64,000 nucleotides of DNA from Desulfonatronum thiosulfatophilum (GCF_900104215.1 NZ_FMXO01000008.1:62001-126000), one strand, 5' to 3'; positions 24,081 to 33,021 are shown, counted from the first letter of the stretch. Numbers and translations: made by a program. Notes: a model not told the origin generated them from the sequence alone.

Positions 24081-25472
24081 TCAGGCAAACAGCAGGTTAT
24101 AAAAAAACAGGATCGAGAAAAATGCGTAGAAGACGATCGCAAATCCGGTTGCGATGATGAAAAAGATGCCGGGACCGTGATGGCGCGGAAGACGGCTCAG
24201 GTTCAGGTAGAGCGTCAGTGAAACCATGATCGGCAGATGGGCCGCGGTGATGATTCCTGCCACGGACAGGATGGCAACGGGGTTGCGCAGCAGCAGGAAG
24301 ACGATGATCGGAATTACAGTCAGAATTATAATGATGTACAGGTTCATCAGCCGCCGACGCAATTTGGCTCGGGAAGTGCCCCTCTCGAACCGTTGCATGG
24401 TCCGCGGCAGCAGCATGAATGTTGCGTCCGCGTACATCCTGCCCCAGCCGTCCTGATTGGAAAGAATTGATCCCCACAAGGCTACGAAAATGCCCGCTAC
24501 CAGCAGGTATTGTCCTGGCCCGCCCCAGACCTCGCCCAGCAGCCTGGCCAGATCCTCGGCCACCCGGATGCCTTCTGGAATGACGCCCTGGGGGCGGAGC
24601 AGCTCCGCACCCAGGGTGAGGAAAGAAAAGTTGACCATGGTGGCGCCGAGCACGCCGATGGCCGCCGTGGTGGACATGATGACCAGCCAGCGGCGCAGCC
24701 GCGCGTCCGCATCGCTGCGTACAGCCGGGGATTCCGGAGGCAAGGTGGCGTCTCCTTCGATGACCTCCCCGCCGTAACCTCGGGCCGCGACCCAGTAGGA
24801 GAACCACATCATGCCCGCGGCGCCGGCCAGGAGGAAGCCGAACCAGGGCAGAATGAAGTAGAGGTCGAAATCCGGAACCGCCGTGGGAACCAGGCCCCTG
24901 CCGTAGGCTTCCCACCCCGGAAAGACGGCGATCGCGGTCAGAAACACGGAAATAATCATGATCACCGCCATGACTGTGGTAACCAGCTCCAGCTTCTTGT
25001 AGTGGCCGCTGATCACCAGCGCCGCGGAAACAATGATGATGCCCACCGAAGTGACGGCCTGATTCAGGGGCAGCACGATCACCAGCGCGCTTCCCACAAG
25101 GGCCGCGATGCCGGATACCACCACGATCCCGCTGATGATGCCGGGCACGAAGATCAGCCATACGGCCCACCCCCTGGGGCCCTTCATCCCCTCGTACCCC
25201 TCCAGGATCGTGCGGCCGGAAACCACGGTGTAGCGTCCTATCTCCCGAATGATCACCCAGGTCAGAAACGTCACGATGAGCGCTGCCCAGAGCAGGTCGT
25301 AGCCGTACCGGGAGCCGACCCTGGGCGTGAACAGGATCGAACCGGAACCCACCGAAGAGACCATCCAGACAAATCCGGGACCGTACCATTTCAGCCGGTC
25401 CCACTTCGTGGGCACGGGCGCAACGAATGCCCTGCGCTGCTCCTGGCTCGTGTAGTCCGCTTCCTGATTCAT
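24081..25472 (-). CDS. NRAMP-like transporter lacking the canonical metal motif
   Basis: A 463-residue membrane protein with about 11-12 helices and the NRAMP-family architecture (N-terminal KWYGPGF, then SRYGYDLLWAALIV). In canonical Mn/Fe NRAMP proteins helix 1 carries DPGN and helix 6 carries MPH; here the helix-1 site reads GSGS (residues 42-45) and the helix-6 region reads ATMVNF, so the usual divalent-metal ligands are missing and the substrate may differ. The ATG at 25472 overlaps the TGA of the preceding ASRT gene (ATGA), so translation is coupled. Longer in-frame extensions run antisense-like through that gene and were rejected. Confidence 0.8.
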   Translation of the reverse strand: MNQEADYTSQEQRRAFVAPVPTKWDRLKWYGPGFVWMVSSVGSGSILFTPRVGSRYGYDLLWAALIVTFLTWVIIREIGRYTVVSGRTILEGYEGMKGPRGWAVWLIFVPGIISGIVVVSGIAALVGSALVIVLPLNQAVTSVGIIIVSAALVISGHYKKLELVTTVMAVIMIISVFLTAIAVFPGWEAYGRGLVPTAVPDFDLYFILPWFGFLLAGAAGMMWFSYWVAARGYGGEVIEGDATLPPESPAVRSDADARLRRWLVIMSTTAAIGVLGATMVNFSFLTLGAELLRPQGVIPEGIRVAEDLARLLGEVWGGPGQYLLVAGIFVALWGSILSNQDGWGRMYADATFMLLPRTMQRFERGTSRAKLRRRLMNLYIIIILTVIPIIVFLLLRNPVAILSVAGIITAAHLPIMVSLTLYLNLSRLPRHHGPGIFFIIATGFAIVFYAFFSILFFYNLLFA

Positions 25473-25831
25473 GTCGCAAATCCCATAATTGCGGGCATGG
25501 CCGGTTTTGCGTCGCTGGTATCCGTCCGCTCGAACTGGACCACGATGGGAACATTGGATTCGATCACCGCCCCGTAATCCGTATCCAGCGGCGGAGCTTC
25601 GGGATTGATCAGGTTGTTGACGCGCACCCGCCGAATCCGGCGCGGCGGAATTTCCAGCCTGTACGGCCCCACCGGTTCGCGATCGGCATAGAACAGGGTC
25701 ACCTCCACCTGCGCCTCCCGGTACCCGGCATTGAGGAAACACAACTCGTCCCTGCTGGTGTTTTCCGGCTCCCGGCCGGTGCTGCGCAACGGAATATGCC
25801 CCGCCGAGATCATCCAGGTAGTCCGTCCCAT
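25469..25831 (-). CDS. Sensory rhodopsin transducer (ASRT) family protein
   Basis: A 120-residue protein of the Anabaena sensory rhodopsin transducer family, a small beta-sandwich. The family blocks are clear: GRTTWMISAGHIP, CFLNAGYREAQVEVTLFYADREPVGPY, DTDYGAVIESNVPIVVQFER. In Anabaena the protein binds a rhodopsin, but most homologues occur without rhodopsin and are predicted small-molecule, possibly sugar, binding domains. No rhodopsin is encoded here. The second ATG (25831) sits 9 bases after GGGGAG; the first, three codons earlier, touches the box, so 25831 is preferred. It is coupled to the NRAMP-like gene by a 4-base overlap, hinting at a sensor or ligand-binding partner for that transporter. 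Confidence 0.88.
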   Translation of the reverse strand: MGRTTWMISAGHIPLRSTGREPENTSRDELCFLNAGYREAQVEVTLFYADREPVGPYRLEIPPRRIRRVRVNNLINPEAPPLDTDYGAVIESNVPIVVQFERTDTSDAKPAMPAIMGFAT

Positions 25832-25875
25832 TTTCGTCATCTCCCCACCCCCATCATATTATCAGCATCCACCAC

Positions 25876-25949
25876 CGAAACCCCAATCTAAACCCCAATC
25901 GAAATCGCCATCGTAATCGCAATCGAAATCCCAATCGAAAAAAAAAATC
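25876..25949 (+). repeat. AATCGN hexamer array, copy 3
   Basis: About ten imperfect hexamers (CCAATC, GAAATC, GCCATC, GTAATC, GCAATC) ending in an A run, upstream of the ASRT gene. The gap 25832-26188 holds this array, repeat A copy 3 and motif copy 2, and no gene. Confidence 0.8.
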
Positions 25950-25986
25950 TCGCCGAAACAAACCCAAAACTCCGGACAAGCATGAC

Positions 25987-26068
25987 CTGGATACCCGCCT
26001 TCGCGGGTATGACTGATTCAGAGGCGGCATGGAAAAATCAAGTCATTCCCGCGAAGGCGGGAATCCAG
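25987..26068. repeat. Palindromic repeat family A, copy 3
   Basis: CTGGATACCCGCCTTCGCGG (from 25987) and the complementary arm ending at 26068 flank ~25 bases, the same arrangement as copy 1. Confidence 0.85.
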
Positions 26069-26094
26069 TGCCCTAATGAGCCTTTTCCCCAAGA

Positions 26095-26110
26095 TGTGCT
26101 GAATAATTTT
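26095..26110 (-). repeat. Dispersed 16-bp motif, copy 2
   Basis: On the minus strand it reads AAAATTATTCAGCACA, matching the core of the AAYTATTCAGCACATT motif. It lies 27 bases beyond repeat A copy 3. Confidence 0.5.
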
Positions 26111-26188
26111 CCGTAAATTCTAACAATCAACCAAAAACAGTATACCTCACCTCTGACTTCCGCCCTCTGCCCTCTATCCCACTCCCTT

Positions 26189-27370
26189 CTACCCTTCCTC
26201 GAATATCGTCCGAAGGTATTCGTTCATGAACACCCCTTCCGGATCCATGGATCTGCGGATCTCCTGGAAGTGATCCCAGCGCGGGTACAGCTTTTTCAGA
26301 TCAGTGGCGGTCCGGTAGTGCTTCTTGCCCCAGTGCGGCCGGCCGCCGTATTTGGTCAGGTACGGTTCGATGTCTTTGAAGAAGGCGTCGTGCGGCAGGG
26401 AAGCGTTGTGGTGCATGGAAATGGTGGCCGTGGCCCGGCCGTGGGCTCCGCTCAGCATGGCCTCGTCCGCGGCCACGGTCCGATACAGAACACGCCATCC
26501 CACGTCCTTCCTGTGGACTTCCTTGATCCGCTGGCGGATCTCCTCGAAACAGGGTGGACCGTTATCGATGGGCAGCCAAAATTCAATTTCATCAAACTTA
26601 TTGTCCCGCGATCGGGGAATGACATCGCCACTCCATCCCACTCGCTCCTTCTGGCACCAGGCATACGGGATGTCCTCCGGCCCTGTACCGGGAATGTTCA
26701 GGGTCCTCAGCTTGGCCTCGTCGCTACGAGGGTACCAGTAAAAGTCGAAATTACGGTTCGAGGCGATGAGCTTGTCCAGGTTGACCATGCAGTCCTCGAT
26801 GTGGGTGCACCATTCCTTGCGGTGCAGGTGGAAGGCCGGCAGCAGCCTGAGCCGCAGCTCGGTGAAGATGCCCAGGGTTCCCAGGGCCACCCGGGCGGCC
26901 AGGGTCAAATCTGGATCGTCCTTGATGTTGAAATCGACGATCTCGCCTTTGCCGTTGACCAGCCTGCCCCCCACGAGATGATTGGAGATGATCCGCAAGT
27001 TACGTCCCGTACCGTGGGTTCCCGTGCCAATGGCCCCGGCCAGGGCCTGAAGATCAACGTCTCCGAGGTTCTCGAGAGCCAGGCCATGCTCGAGAAAAAT
27101 CTCGTTGGCCTCCTTGAGCATCGTTCCGCCCCGGATGGCGATATTCGCTCCATCTTTGGCCACAAAGCCCTTGAAGTGTTTCATGGACACCAGGATGTCC
27201 GGCGTTTGCACCAAAGGCGTCGAGGAATGCCCCGCTCCGCTGACCCGAACGGTCTTGCCCTCCTCGCCGGCTCGGCGGATGATCCGGGCAAGCTCTTCTT
27301 CGTTCTCGGGCACAACCACGGCAGCCGGGGTAAACCGCAAGCTTCCGGACCAGTTCGACCATTCGCTCAT
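26189..27370 (-). CDS. FAD-dependent aldonolactone oxidase (ALO family)
   Basis: A 393-residue flavoprotein of the D-arabinono-1,4-lactone / L-gulono-lactone oxidase family. The N-terminal FAD domain (about 1-180) carries VVVPENEEELARIIRRAGE, the VRVSGAGHSS dinucleotide loop and GAIGTGTHGTG; the C-terminal substrate domain ends in the family motif HWGKKHY. The histidine in the SGAGHSS loop could attach FAD covalently. Such enzymes oxidise sugar lactones or alditols; an exact substrate cannot be given. The start at 27370 follows AAAGGAG; the longer frame is repeat DNA. A MITE copy begins 26 bases upstream. Confidence 0.88.
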   Translation of the reverse strand: MSEWSNWSGSLRFTPAAVVVPENEEELARIIRRAGEEGKTVRVSGAGHSSTPLVQTPDILVSMKHFKGFVAKDGANIAIRGGTMLKEANEIFLEHGLALENLGDVDLQALAGAIGTGTHGTGRNLRIISNHLVGGRLVNGKGEIVDFNIKDDPDLTLAARVALGTLGIFTELRLRLLPAFHLHRKEWCTHIEDCMVNLDKLIASNRNFDFYWYPRSDEAKLRTLNIPGTGPEDIPYAWCQKERVGWSGDVIPRSRDNKFDEIEFWLPIDNGPPCFEEIRQRIKEVHRKDVGWRVLYRTVAADEAMLSGAHGRATATISMHHNASLPHDAFFKDIEPYLTKYGGRPHWGKKHYRTATDLKKLYPRWDHFQEIRRSMDPEGVFMNEYLRTIFEEG

Positions 27371-27395
27371 CGTGCGCTCTCCTTTGATTAAAGAT

Positions 27396-27606
27396 GAACC
27401 GCCCGCTTCGCTCAAGGCGCGGAGGACGCCAAGGAAAACATTTTGGAAAGCAGGGAAAAAGCTGCTTTCCAAAAGGATGCCCCACCCCTGTCGGGGTGAT
27501 GTCAAGTTGCCGTCAGGCGTGAAGCCTTTTGGTTTCCGCATCTTTCCAGCGGAAGCCAGAAAATTCTTCTTGGCGCCCTCCGCGCCTTGAGCGAAGCGGG
27601 CGGTTC
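27396..27606 (-). mobile_element. MITE-like element, copy 1 (inverted)
   Basis: A 211-bp element bounded by ~38-bp terminal inverted repeats starting GAACCGCCCGCTTCGCTCAA. The interior has two nested inverted repeats (GGAAAGCAG..CTGCTTTCC and CCTTTTGGTTTCCGCATC..). It has no coding capacity. Its interior runs opposite to copies 2 and 3. Confidence 0.88.
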
Positions 27607-27701
27607 ACTCTTCCTATCATAACCCCCGTACGCTTGAGCCAAAGACACGCATCCAGGGTGATCCGCAACGGCAAACCGACAAAATGCACTACCTGCGGAC
27701 C

Positions 27702-29624
27702 TCACTCCTTTGTCGCGACGGATTTCCCGGCAGTATCCCCATTGTTCCGGAATTCCCTGTGTCCTGGAGTGCCGATCGGATCATGCACCGGCACGTCCAA
27801 TCCCTTAGCGTAGGCCAGATACAAAGTGCTGTTGATCAGGCCGATGTGCGTGAAGGCCTGGGGAAAATTACCGAGAAACTCGCCCGTCTCCGGATCCACC
27901 TGTTCGGAAAAAAGGCCGAGATGATTGGCGTGTTGGACAATGTTCCTGAAGATCTTTTCGGCTTCCTCGATCCGCCCGGAAAGCGCCAGAACGTCCACCA
28001 ACCAGAAGGTGCACAACCCCCACGCCCCCTCTTCTCCGGGCAGGCCGTCATCAGCGATGTAGCGACGGATCAGATGGTCAAACATCAGCTCCTCCATGAT
28101 CCGGTTCACGGTGCCCTGAATCTTGGGGTCGTCCGCGGGCAGAAACTCCACCAGCGCCAGGCGGAGATTGGCGGCATCCATGTCCTTGGAGCCGTAGGAC
28201 TGAACAAAAGCGTTCAGTTCGGTATCGAACCCCTTTTGCATAACCTCTTCCCGGATCTTGGTCCGGGTTTCGTCCCACAGGTCCACATTGCCCTTGAGTT
28301 TGTAATGCTTGGCCAGAAGCAGGGCCTTGTCCAGGGCAACCCAGGCCATGGCCTTGGAGTAGACGAAATGGCGCGCCTCTCCCCGAACCTCCCAGATGCC
28401 GTAGTCGGGCCGCTCCCACACTTCCACCACGTGGTCGGCGATCCAGGCGATGAATTCCGTGATGTCTTCGGTGAGCGGATGGCCTCTCCGGGCCAGTTCG
28501 TACGCCGTACTGACCAGCTCGCCGTAGACCTCAAGCTGGAACTGACCGTATGCTTCGTTGCCGATGTTCACCGGCTTCGATCCCTTGTAGCCCTCCAGAT
28601 GCTCGAGCTGCTGCTCGGTCAGTTTCAATTCGCCGTGCAGGCCGTACATGATCTGCAGATCCCGCTGGCAGGACTTGCAGGATTTGGAAACTTCCTCGAA
28701 CCAGCGCATCAGGTCCACGGCTTCCGCTTCATGGCCGATGGTAATCAGGGCCTGTCCGGTCATGGCCGCATCCCGGATCCAGGCATAGCGATAGTCCCAG
28801 TTGCGCACCCCCCCGATCTCTTCCGGCAGGGACGTGGTGGGCGCAGCGGCAATGGAACCAACGTCGCCGATGCACATCAGCTTGATGACCAGCGCCGAAC
28901 GGATGACCATGTTGATCTGATCCCCGGCCCAGGCCTGCTTCATGACGCTGCCTTCCTGATGCAGCCAGCCGTTCCAGCACTCCAGGGTGGATTTGAGCGC
29001 GAGAGCGGTTTCATACCCGTCCTTCCCGTCATCCTCACCCCAGCACACGACGATGGCCTTGCTCTCTCCGGGATTGATCCGGAACCGAGCCCGGATCAGG
29101 GGGCCGTGATCGTCCTCGCTCAGCTCCGCGTTATTCAGACCTTCCAGGCGCATGGCGTCTTCGTCGCTCCGGGCAATCCATCCTCCTGGGGCTTGTTCCA
29201 GGGCGACGGTTTTCCTGGCGTAATCGAATCGGGGACACCACAGGACCTCGACGTCCACGGAATCCCCGTGGCATTCGATCAGCCGGTGAATCTCCGGTGG
29301 CGCATAGGAGCCGTTACGCCCGTTAATGTCGCCTTCCAGGGGCATGAAGTCGGTCACCGTGAGGACGGCGCCCTCCAGTTCGAAGCTGGTCTTCAGGACG
29401 TTGCTTTTCTGGACATATTCCTGATTGCCGCTGCCCCCCCCCGCTGGACCGATCCGGAAAAAACCTCCACGCCGGGCATCCAGGATGGCTCCAAACACGC
29501 TGGGACTGTCCATTTTGGGCAGACAGCACCAGTCGATGGAACCGTCCCTGGCGATCAGGGCGACGCTTTTCAGATTGCCGATGATGCCGTAATCGGAAAT
29601 GGGCTTGTAATCCTGGATGTTCAT
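27702..29624 (-). CDS. Glycoside hydrolase family 15 protein (glucoamylase-like)
   Basis: A 640-residue GH15 protein: an N-terminal beta-sandwich (about 1-230, starting ISDYGIIGNLKSVALIARDGSIDW) and a C-terminal (alpha/alpha)6 barrel. Family motifs are GVRNWDYRYAWIRDA, RPDYGIWEVRGE (region of the acid glutamate) and FSEQVDPETGEFLGNFPQAFTH (region of the base glutamate). GH15 enzymes release glucose from alpha-glucans or, in related clades, hydrolyse trehalose; no signal peptide is seen, so it acts inside the cell. AAGGAG precedes the ATG. MITE copies flank it on both sides. The neighbouring GH65, TreZ and PfkB fit glycogen/trehalose turnover. Confidence 0.9.
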   Translation of the reverse strand: MNIQDYKPISDYGIIGNLKSVALIARDGSIDWCCLPKMDSPSVFGAILDARRGGFFRIGPAGGGSGNQEYVQKSNVLKTSFELEGAVLTVTDFMPLEGDINGRNGSYAPPEIHRLIECHGDSVDVEVLWCPRFDYARKTVALEQAPGGWIARSDEDAMRLEGLNNAELSEDDHGPLIRARFRINPGESKAIVVCWGEDDGKDGYETALALKSTLECWNGWLHQEGSVMKQAWAGDQINMVIRSALVIKLMCIGDVGSIAAAPTTSLPEEIGGVRNWDYRYAWIRDAAMTGQALITIGHEAEAVDLMRWFEEVSKSCKSCQRDLQIMYGLHGELKLTEQQLEHLEGYKGSKPVNIGNEAYGQFQLEVYGELVSTAYELARRGHPLTEDITEFIAWIADHVVEVWERPDYGIWEVRGEARHFVYSKAMAWVALDKALLLAKHYKLKGNVDLWDETRTKIREEVMQKGFDTELNAFVQSYGSKDMDAANLRLALVEFLPADDPKIQGTVNRIMEELMFDHLIRRYIADDGLPGEEGAWGLCTFWLVDVLALSGRIEEAEKIFRNIVQHANHLGLFSEQVDPETGEFLGNFPQAFTHIGLINSTLYLAYAKGLDVPVHDPIGTPGHREFRNNGDTAGKSVATKE

Positions 29625-29692
29625 CCTGCTGACTCCTTTTTCAGTGTGGGATATATTAGCGGTTCATTCGGCTGGAACGTGAATGAAGAATT

Positions 29693-29906
29693 GAACCGCC
29701 CGCTTCGCTCAAGGCGCGGAGGACGCCAAGAAGAAAGAATTTTTGCCTTCCGCTGGAAAGATGCGGAAGGCAAAAGGCTTCACGCCTGCGGCAAATTTGA
29801 AATCACCCCGACAGGGGGGTGAGGCATCCTTTAGGAAAGCAGCTCTTTCCCTGCTTCCTAAATGTTTTCCTTGGCGTCCTCCGCGCCTTGAGCGAAGCGG
29901 GCGGTT
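29693..29906 (+). mobile_element. MITE-like element, copy 2
   Basis: A 214-bp element with the same terminal repeats GAACCGCCCGCTTCGC..; the interior order is CCTTCCGCTGGAAAGATGCG, a CACCCC..GGGGTG step, then GGAAAGCAG..CTGCTTCC. It lies between the GH15 start and the LLM oxidoreductase stop, which is only 20 bases away. Confidence 0.9.
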
Positions 29907-29925
29907 CAAAAAAATTACGAAGCCA

Positions 29926-30879
29926 TTACTTTGCAAGGCCGCTGATCTCCGGGCCGAAATCACGGACAAAAACATCCTGTTCCCGATTGACGTTGTGGAG
30001 CGTGATCGTGGAAAAACCCATATCCATGTCCTCCTTGATCCATTCCAGTTGCTTTCCAAGATCAGAAGAAATGCGGACATGACCGTGCATGTCGTCCGGA
30101 CGGACATATTTCCCGGCCTCTTCGAATTCGCTGGGCAACCGCAACTGGGCCAGCAGGGAGCTGTCGAAAATGTTGGTTCTCCATTCCTGCCACGCTCCTT
30201 GCAAGGCCGCCTCGTCGGTTTGGGCATAGGATATTTGCGCCTTGAGGATCATGGGCTTGTCTTTGCCGCCGCCGCGATGAAACGCCTCGACCACCTTGTT
30301 CATTTTCTCCCTTTCCGCGGATATGGTGATCATCCCGTCTGCCCATCCACCGATCCATTCCGCCGTCTCCGGACTGATGGCCGCTCCGATGAGCATGGGG
30401 GTCTGCGCGGGCAAGGAATAGAGTTTCGCCTCCTCGACCTTCACATGGCCGTAATGGGTCACGGTTTCGCCGGCCCAGAGCGAGCGGACGATTTGCGCGG
30501 ATTCGTGCAGCATGATCATCCGAACCGCTTTGGCGGGCCAACGCTGTCCCACGACGCCTTCATTGAGCAGTTCGCCGCTGCCCAGGGCCATCCAAAACCG
30601 GCCGGGAAACATTTCCGAAAGCGTGGCCCCGGCCTGGGCCAGGATGGCCGGGTGATACCGCCATCCGGGAGCAGTGACCACGCCGTGGGGCACCCCCGTT
30701 GCCTGCAGGGACGCTCCAAGCCAGGACAGGGCAAAGCCGCTCTGCCCCTGCTGGGTGCTCCAGGGATTGAAGTGATCCGAACAGGTTATGCTTTGAAAGC
30801 CGGAATCCTCCGCAAATTGGGCAAGCTCAAGCATTTTTCCCGGGGGAAACTGCTCGTGGGATGCGTGATAACTGATCAT
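29926..30879 (-). CDS. LLM class flavin-dependent oxidoreductase (TIGR03885-like)
   Basis: A 317-residue luciferase-like monooxygenase fold protein. The start ISYHASHEQFPPGKMLELA with CSDHFNPW and GVVTAPGWRYHPAILAQA is typical of the subgroup that uses FMN rather than F420 even though it resembles F420-dependent glucose-6-phosphate dehydrogenases. Cytoplasmic. The reaction is unknown; sugar-phosphate or aldehyde chemistry has been suggested for the wider family. The start at 30879 has AAGGAG in front. It is flanked by MITE copies 2 and 3, so it is probably transcribed alone. Confidence 0.87.
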   Translation of the reverse strand: MISYHASHEQFPPGKMLELAQFAEDSGFQSITCSDHFNPWSTQQGQSGFALSWLGASLQATGVPHGVVTAPGWRYHPAILAQAGATLSEMFPGRFWMALGSGELLNEGVVGQRWPAKAVRMIMLHESAQIVRSLWAGETVTHYGHVKVEEAKLYSLPAQTPMLIGAAISPETAEWIGGWADGMITISAEREKMNKVVEAFHRGGGKDKPMILKAQISYAQTDEAALQGAWQEWRTNIFDSSLLAQLRLPSEFEEAGKYVRPDDMHGHVRISSDLGKQLEWIKEDMDMGFSTITLHNVNREQDVFVRDFGPEISGLAK

Positions 30880-30954
30880 GGTTTGTCTCCTTGCAATCCA
30901 AACTTCCGGCACATCCGGTTCAAGCGTACATGACAGGATGAGCTAAAACAAATT

Positions 30955-31167
30955 GAACCGCCCGCTTCGCTCAAGGCGCAGAGGACGCCAAGAAGAAGGA
31001 TTTTTGCCTTCCGCTGGAAAGATGCGGAAGGCAAAAGGCTTCACGCCTGTCGGCGAACTCGTCATCACCCCGCCAGGGGTGAGGCATCTTTTTGGAAAGC
31101 AGTTTTTCCCTGCTTTCCAAAATGTTCTTCTTGGCGTCCTCCGCGCCTTGAGCGAAGCGGGCGGTTC
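30955..31167 (+). mobile_element. MITE-like element, copy 3
   Basis: A 213-bp element, nearly identical to copy 2 in order and orientation, between the LLM gene start and the pfkB stop. The base next to each end varies between copies, so a target duplication is not obvious. Confidence 0.9.
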
Positions 31168-31206
31168 CTTCTTATTCTTCCTTCTTCACTCTTCATTCTT
31201 CTTTCT

Positions 31207-32139
31207 TCATTCGTCTTTGATCTTCTTGTACAAACGCTCCGTATCCTCCCGGCGGCATAGCTCGGACCCCGGCGTCATCACCGCGGCCGCGCCGGCGGCC
31301 ACGCCGAAGCGCACCGCGTCCGGCATGTTCCACCCCCGGAACAGTGCCGTGACCATGCCGGCCACCATGCTGTCACCCGCCCCCACCTTGCTTTTGATGG
31401 GCACGTTGGGTGCTCTTGTCCTGAAAACGCCCTCCTTCCAGACGAGAAGCGCACCGGCTGCTCCAAGGGAGGCGACGATCACCTCGGCGCGTCCCGCCTC
31501 AACCAGGTCTTGCAGCAGTTCTTCCTGCTCCTGTTCATTTTCGAGGGCCTTCCCGGCCAGACTTTCCAGTTCCGGATGGTTCGGCTTCATCAGGAAGACG
31601 CCTGTTTCGGAAGCAATTGTCAGGGGGTCCCCGGAAGTGTCGAGGATGACCTTTGACCCGGTTTTTTTTGCGAATCCGGCGATCCTGGCGTAAAAATCCG
31701 GCGGTACTCCAGGCGGCAGGCTCCCGCTACAGACAAGAAATCCCGGAGTCGGGTCCATCTGTTCCAGCCTGTCCAGGCAGCCTTGCCATTCGTGCACCTG
31801 GATCTCCGGACCGGGCATGCCGAAGCGGTATTGTTGTTGCGTGGATGTTTCGAAAACCACGAGATTTTCTCTGGTCAACCCCTTGATTTGGTAGGGATCC
31901 TGGCGGATTTCCTCCGCGTCCAGGAGCCTTTTGAGCATGTCGCCCGGAGGCCCACCTGCAAGATAGACGGCCAGGGAATCCTCTCCGAGCTTCTTGACGG
32001 CTCTGGACACGTTGACGCCGCCTCCTCCCGGCTCATACCGGGGACGATCGCAACGCAATTTGCGCTCCGCCACAACGTTGTTGATGGACGTACTCTTGTC
32101 GATGGTCGGATTCATGGTCAGCGTTACGATTCCAGACAT
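31207..32139 (-). CDS. pfkB: 6-phosphofructokinase 2-like PfkB kinase
   Basis: A 310-residue ribokinase-family sugar kinase. The N-terminal part (TLTMNPTIDKST, RKLRCDRPRYEPGGGGVNVSRA) and the motif QYRFGMPG match E. coli Pfk-2 better than FruK; the C-terminal signature GAGDSMVAGM supplies the catalytic Asp and anion hole. It phosphorylates fructose-6-phosphate (or a related hexose/tagatose phosphate) with ATP, joining glycolysis. AGGAGG precedes the ATG. It is divergent from the receiver gene and is the only glycolytic kinase in the window. Fructose-1-phosphate as substrate is a less likely alternative. Confidence 0.88.
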   Translation of the reverse strand: MSGIVTLTMNPTIDKSTSINNVVAERKLRCDRPRYEPGGGGVNVSRAVKKLGEDSLAVYLAGGPPGDMLKRLLDAEEIRQDPYQIKGLTRENLVVFETSTQQQYRFGMPGPEIQVHEWQGCLDRLEQMDPTPGFLVCSGSLPPGVPPDFYARIAGFAKKTGSKVILDTSGDPLTIASETGVFLMKPNHPELESLAGKALENEQEQEELLQDLVEAGRAEVIVASLGAAGALLVWKEGVFRTRAPNVPIKSKVGAGDSMVAGMVTALFRGWNMPDAVRFGVAAGAAAVMTPGSELCRREDTERLYKKIKDE

Positions 32140-32466
32140 GATGCCTCCTGAAAGTTTTTTTAGTCCAATGAATTCTCAGACATAGATAAATGAAAGAACA
32201 GTAGGAGTTTCCCGTAGTTCAGGGTTTCCCAACATGTATCCTGAAGCAGGCCTGTATCAAAAGCCAATATCACTTCATCGCAAAAGATATCTAAACTCAT
32301 AGCCGCTTCGTCGGCGGTACAGATTGATTACCGTTGATCAGGTGGGCAAATACAGACTTTTCCCCATGCCTGTGTTTCTATAAAAAGATAATAAAGACAT
32401 AAAGGTACAACTCCTGAAGAAGCATTGCCAATCCATTTCAATCGCCATCGGCCGAAAGGATCACTC
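32140..32466. other. Intergenic region, divergent promoters
   Basis: A 327-base gap between the divergent pfkB and receiver genes must contain both promoters. No repeat, hairpin terminator, riboswitch or small gene was recognised. Confidence 0.5.
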
Positions 32467-32931
32467 ATGGGCAAACCAAAAATATTGATCGTCGATGATG
32501 AGCACCACATTCGGATGCTTTATAGTGAAGAACTGAGCAGTGAAGGATATGAGGTGCGGACAACCGATGGATCGGGGAACATTCTCGATATCCTGGCCGA
32601 AACAAAACCTGATCTGGTGGTTCTGGACATCAAACTCGGCAAGAATCGCTCCGGCCTGGACTTGCTGCAAAAAATCAGGATGAACAACAAAACGCTGCCG
32701 ATCATTCTCTGCAGTGCCTATGAAAGTTATCAGGATGATCTCAAAACAATGGCGGCCGACGACTATGTGGTCAAATCATTTAATGTGGGAGAACTGAAGG
32801 AAAAAATCAAAAAGCTTCTCCAGTTGCATGAACAACCTCTACCCGATGATTTGTCATTCATCCTGGCCGACATCAATACGGCACTGCATCATGGTTCACC
32901 CATAGGTTCGCGAGGCAACAGGTCAAGCTAA
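32467..32931 (+). CDS. Stand-alone response regulator receiver protein
   Basis: A 154-residue protein: a CheY-like receiver with the acidic pair D10/D11, the phospho-acceptor D54 (VVLDIKLG), a CSAY switch serine and a lysine in VVKSF, followed by ~35 unstructured residues and no output domain. It would act by protein contact or as a phosphorelay intermediate. AAAGGA precedes the ATG at 32467. It lies 90 bases before the GH65 gene on the same strand and may be co-transcribed. The cognate kinase is not adjacent; the globin kinase (2998) and hybrid kinase (13562) are candidates only in the sense of being in the window. Confidence 0.9.
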   Translation: MGKPKILIVDDEHHIRMLYSEELSSEGYEVRTTDGSGNILDILAETKPDLVVLDIKLGKNRSGLDLLQKIRMNNKTLPIILCSAYESYQDDLKTMAADDYVVKSFNVGELKEKIKKLLQLHEQPLPDDLSFILADINTALHHGSPIGSRGNRSS

Positions 32932-33021
32932 CACTGATGCGTCATTGCAGCCTGAGCAGTTTGCATTCCTCGCGTCCATTTCGTATGTGCAAGACAAAAT
33001 GCCCGAGGACAAGATATTATC

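Noticed and set aside
24097-25554. A 485-codon minus-strand frame in another phase of the NRAMP-like gene
   Set aside because: It is dominated by Arg/Gly/His/Ser without membrane segments, typical of an off-frame reading.
27684-29822. A 712-codon plus-strand frame opposite GH15
   Set aside because: It extends into a MITE copy and is the antisense of the GH15 motifs.
27396-31167. Three regularly repeated elements as a CRISPR array
   Set aside because: The copies are ~213 bp, separated by complete genes, and have terminal inverted repeats, which fits a MITE instead.
31207-32139. PfkB-family kinase as 1-phosphofructokinase FruK
   Set aside because: The KLRC..EPGGGG block matches the Pfk-2 group better, and no fructose PTS gene lies nearby; FruK remains a lesser alternative.
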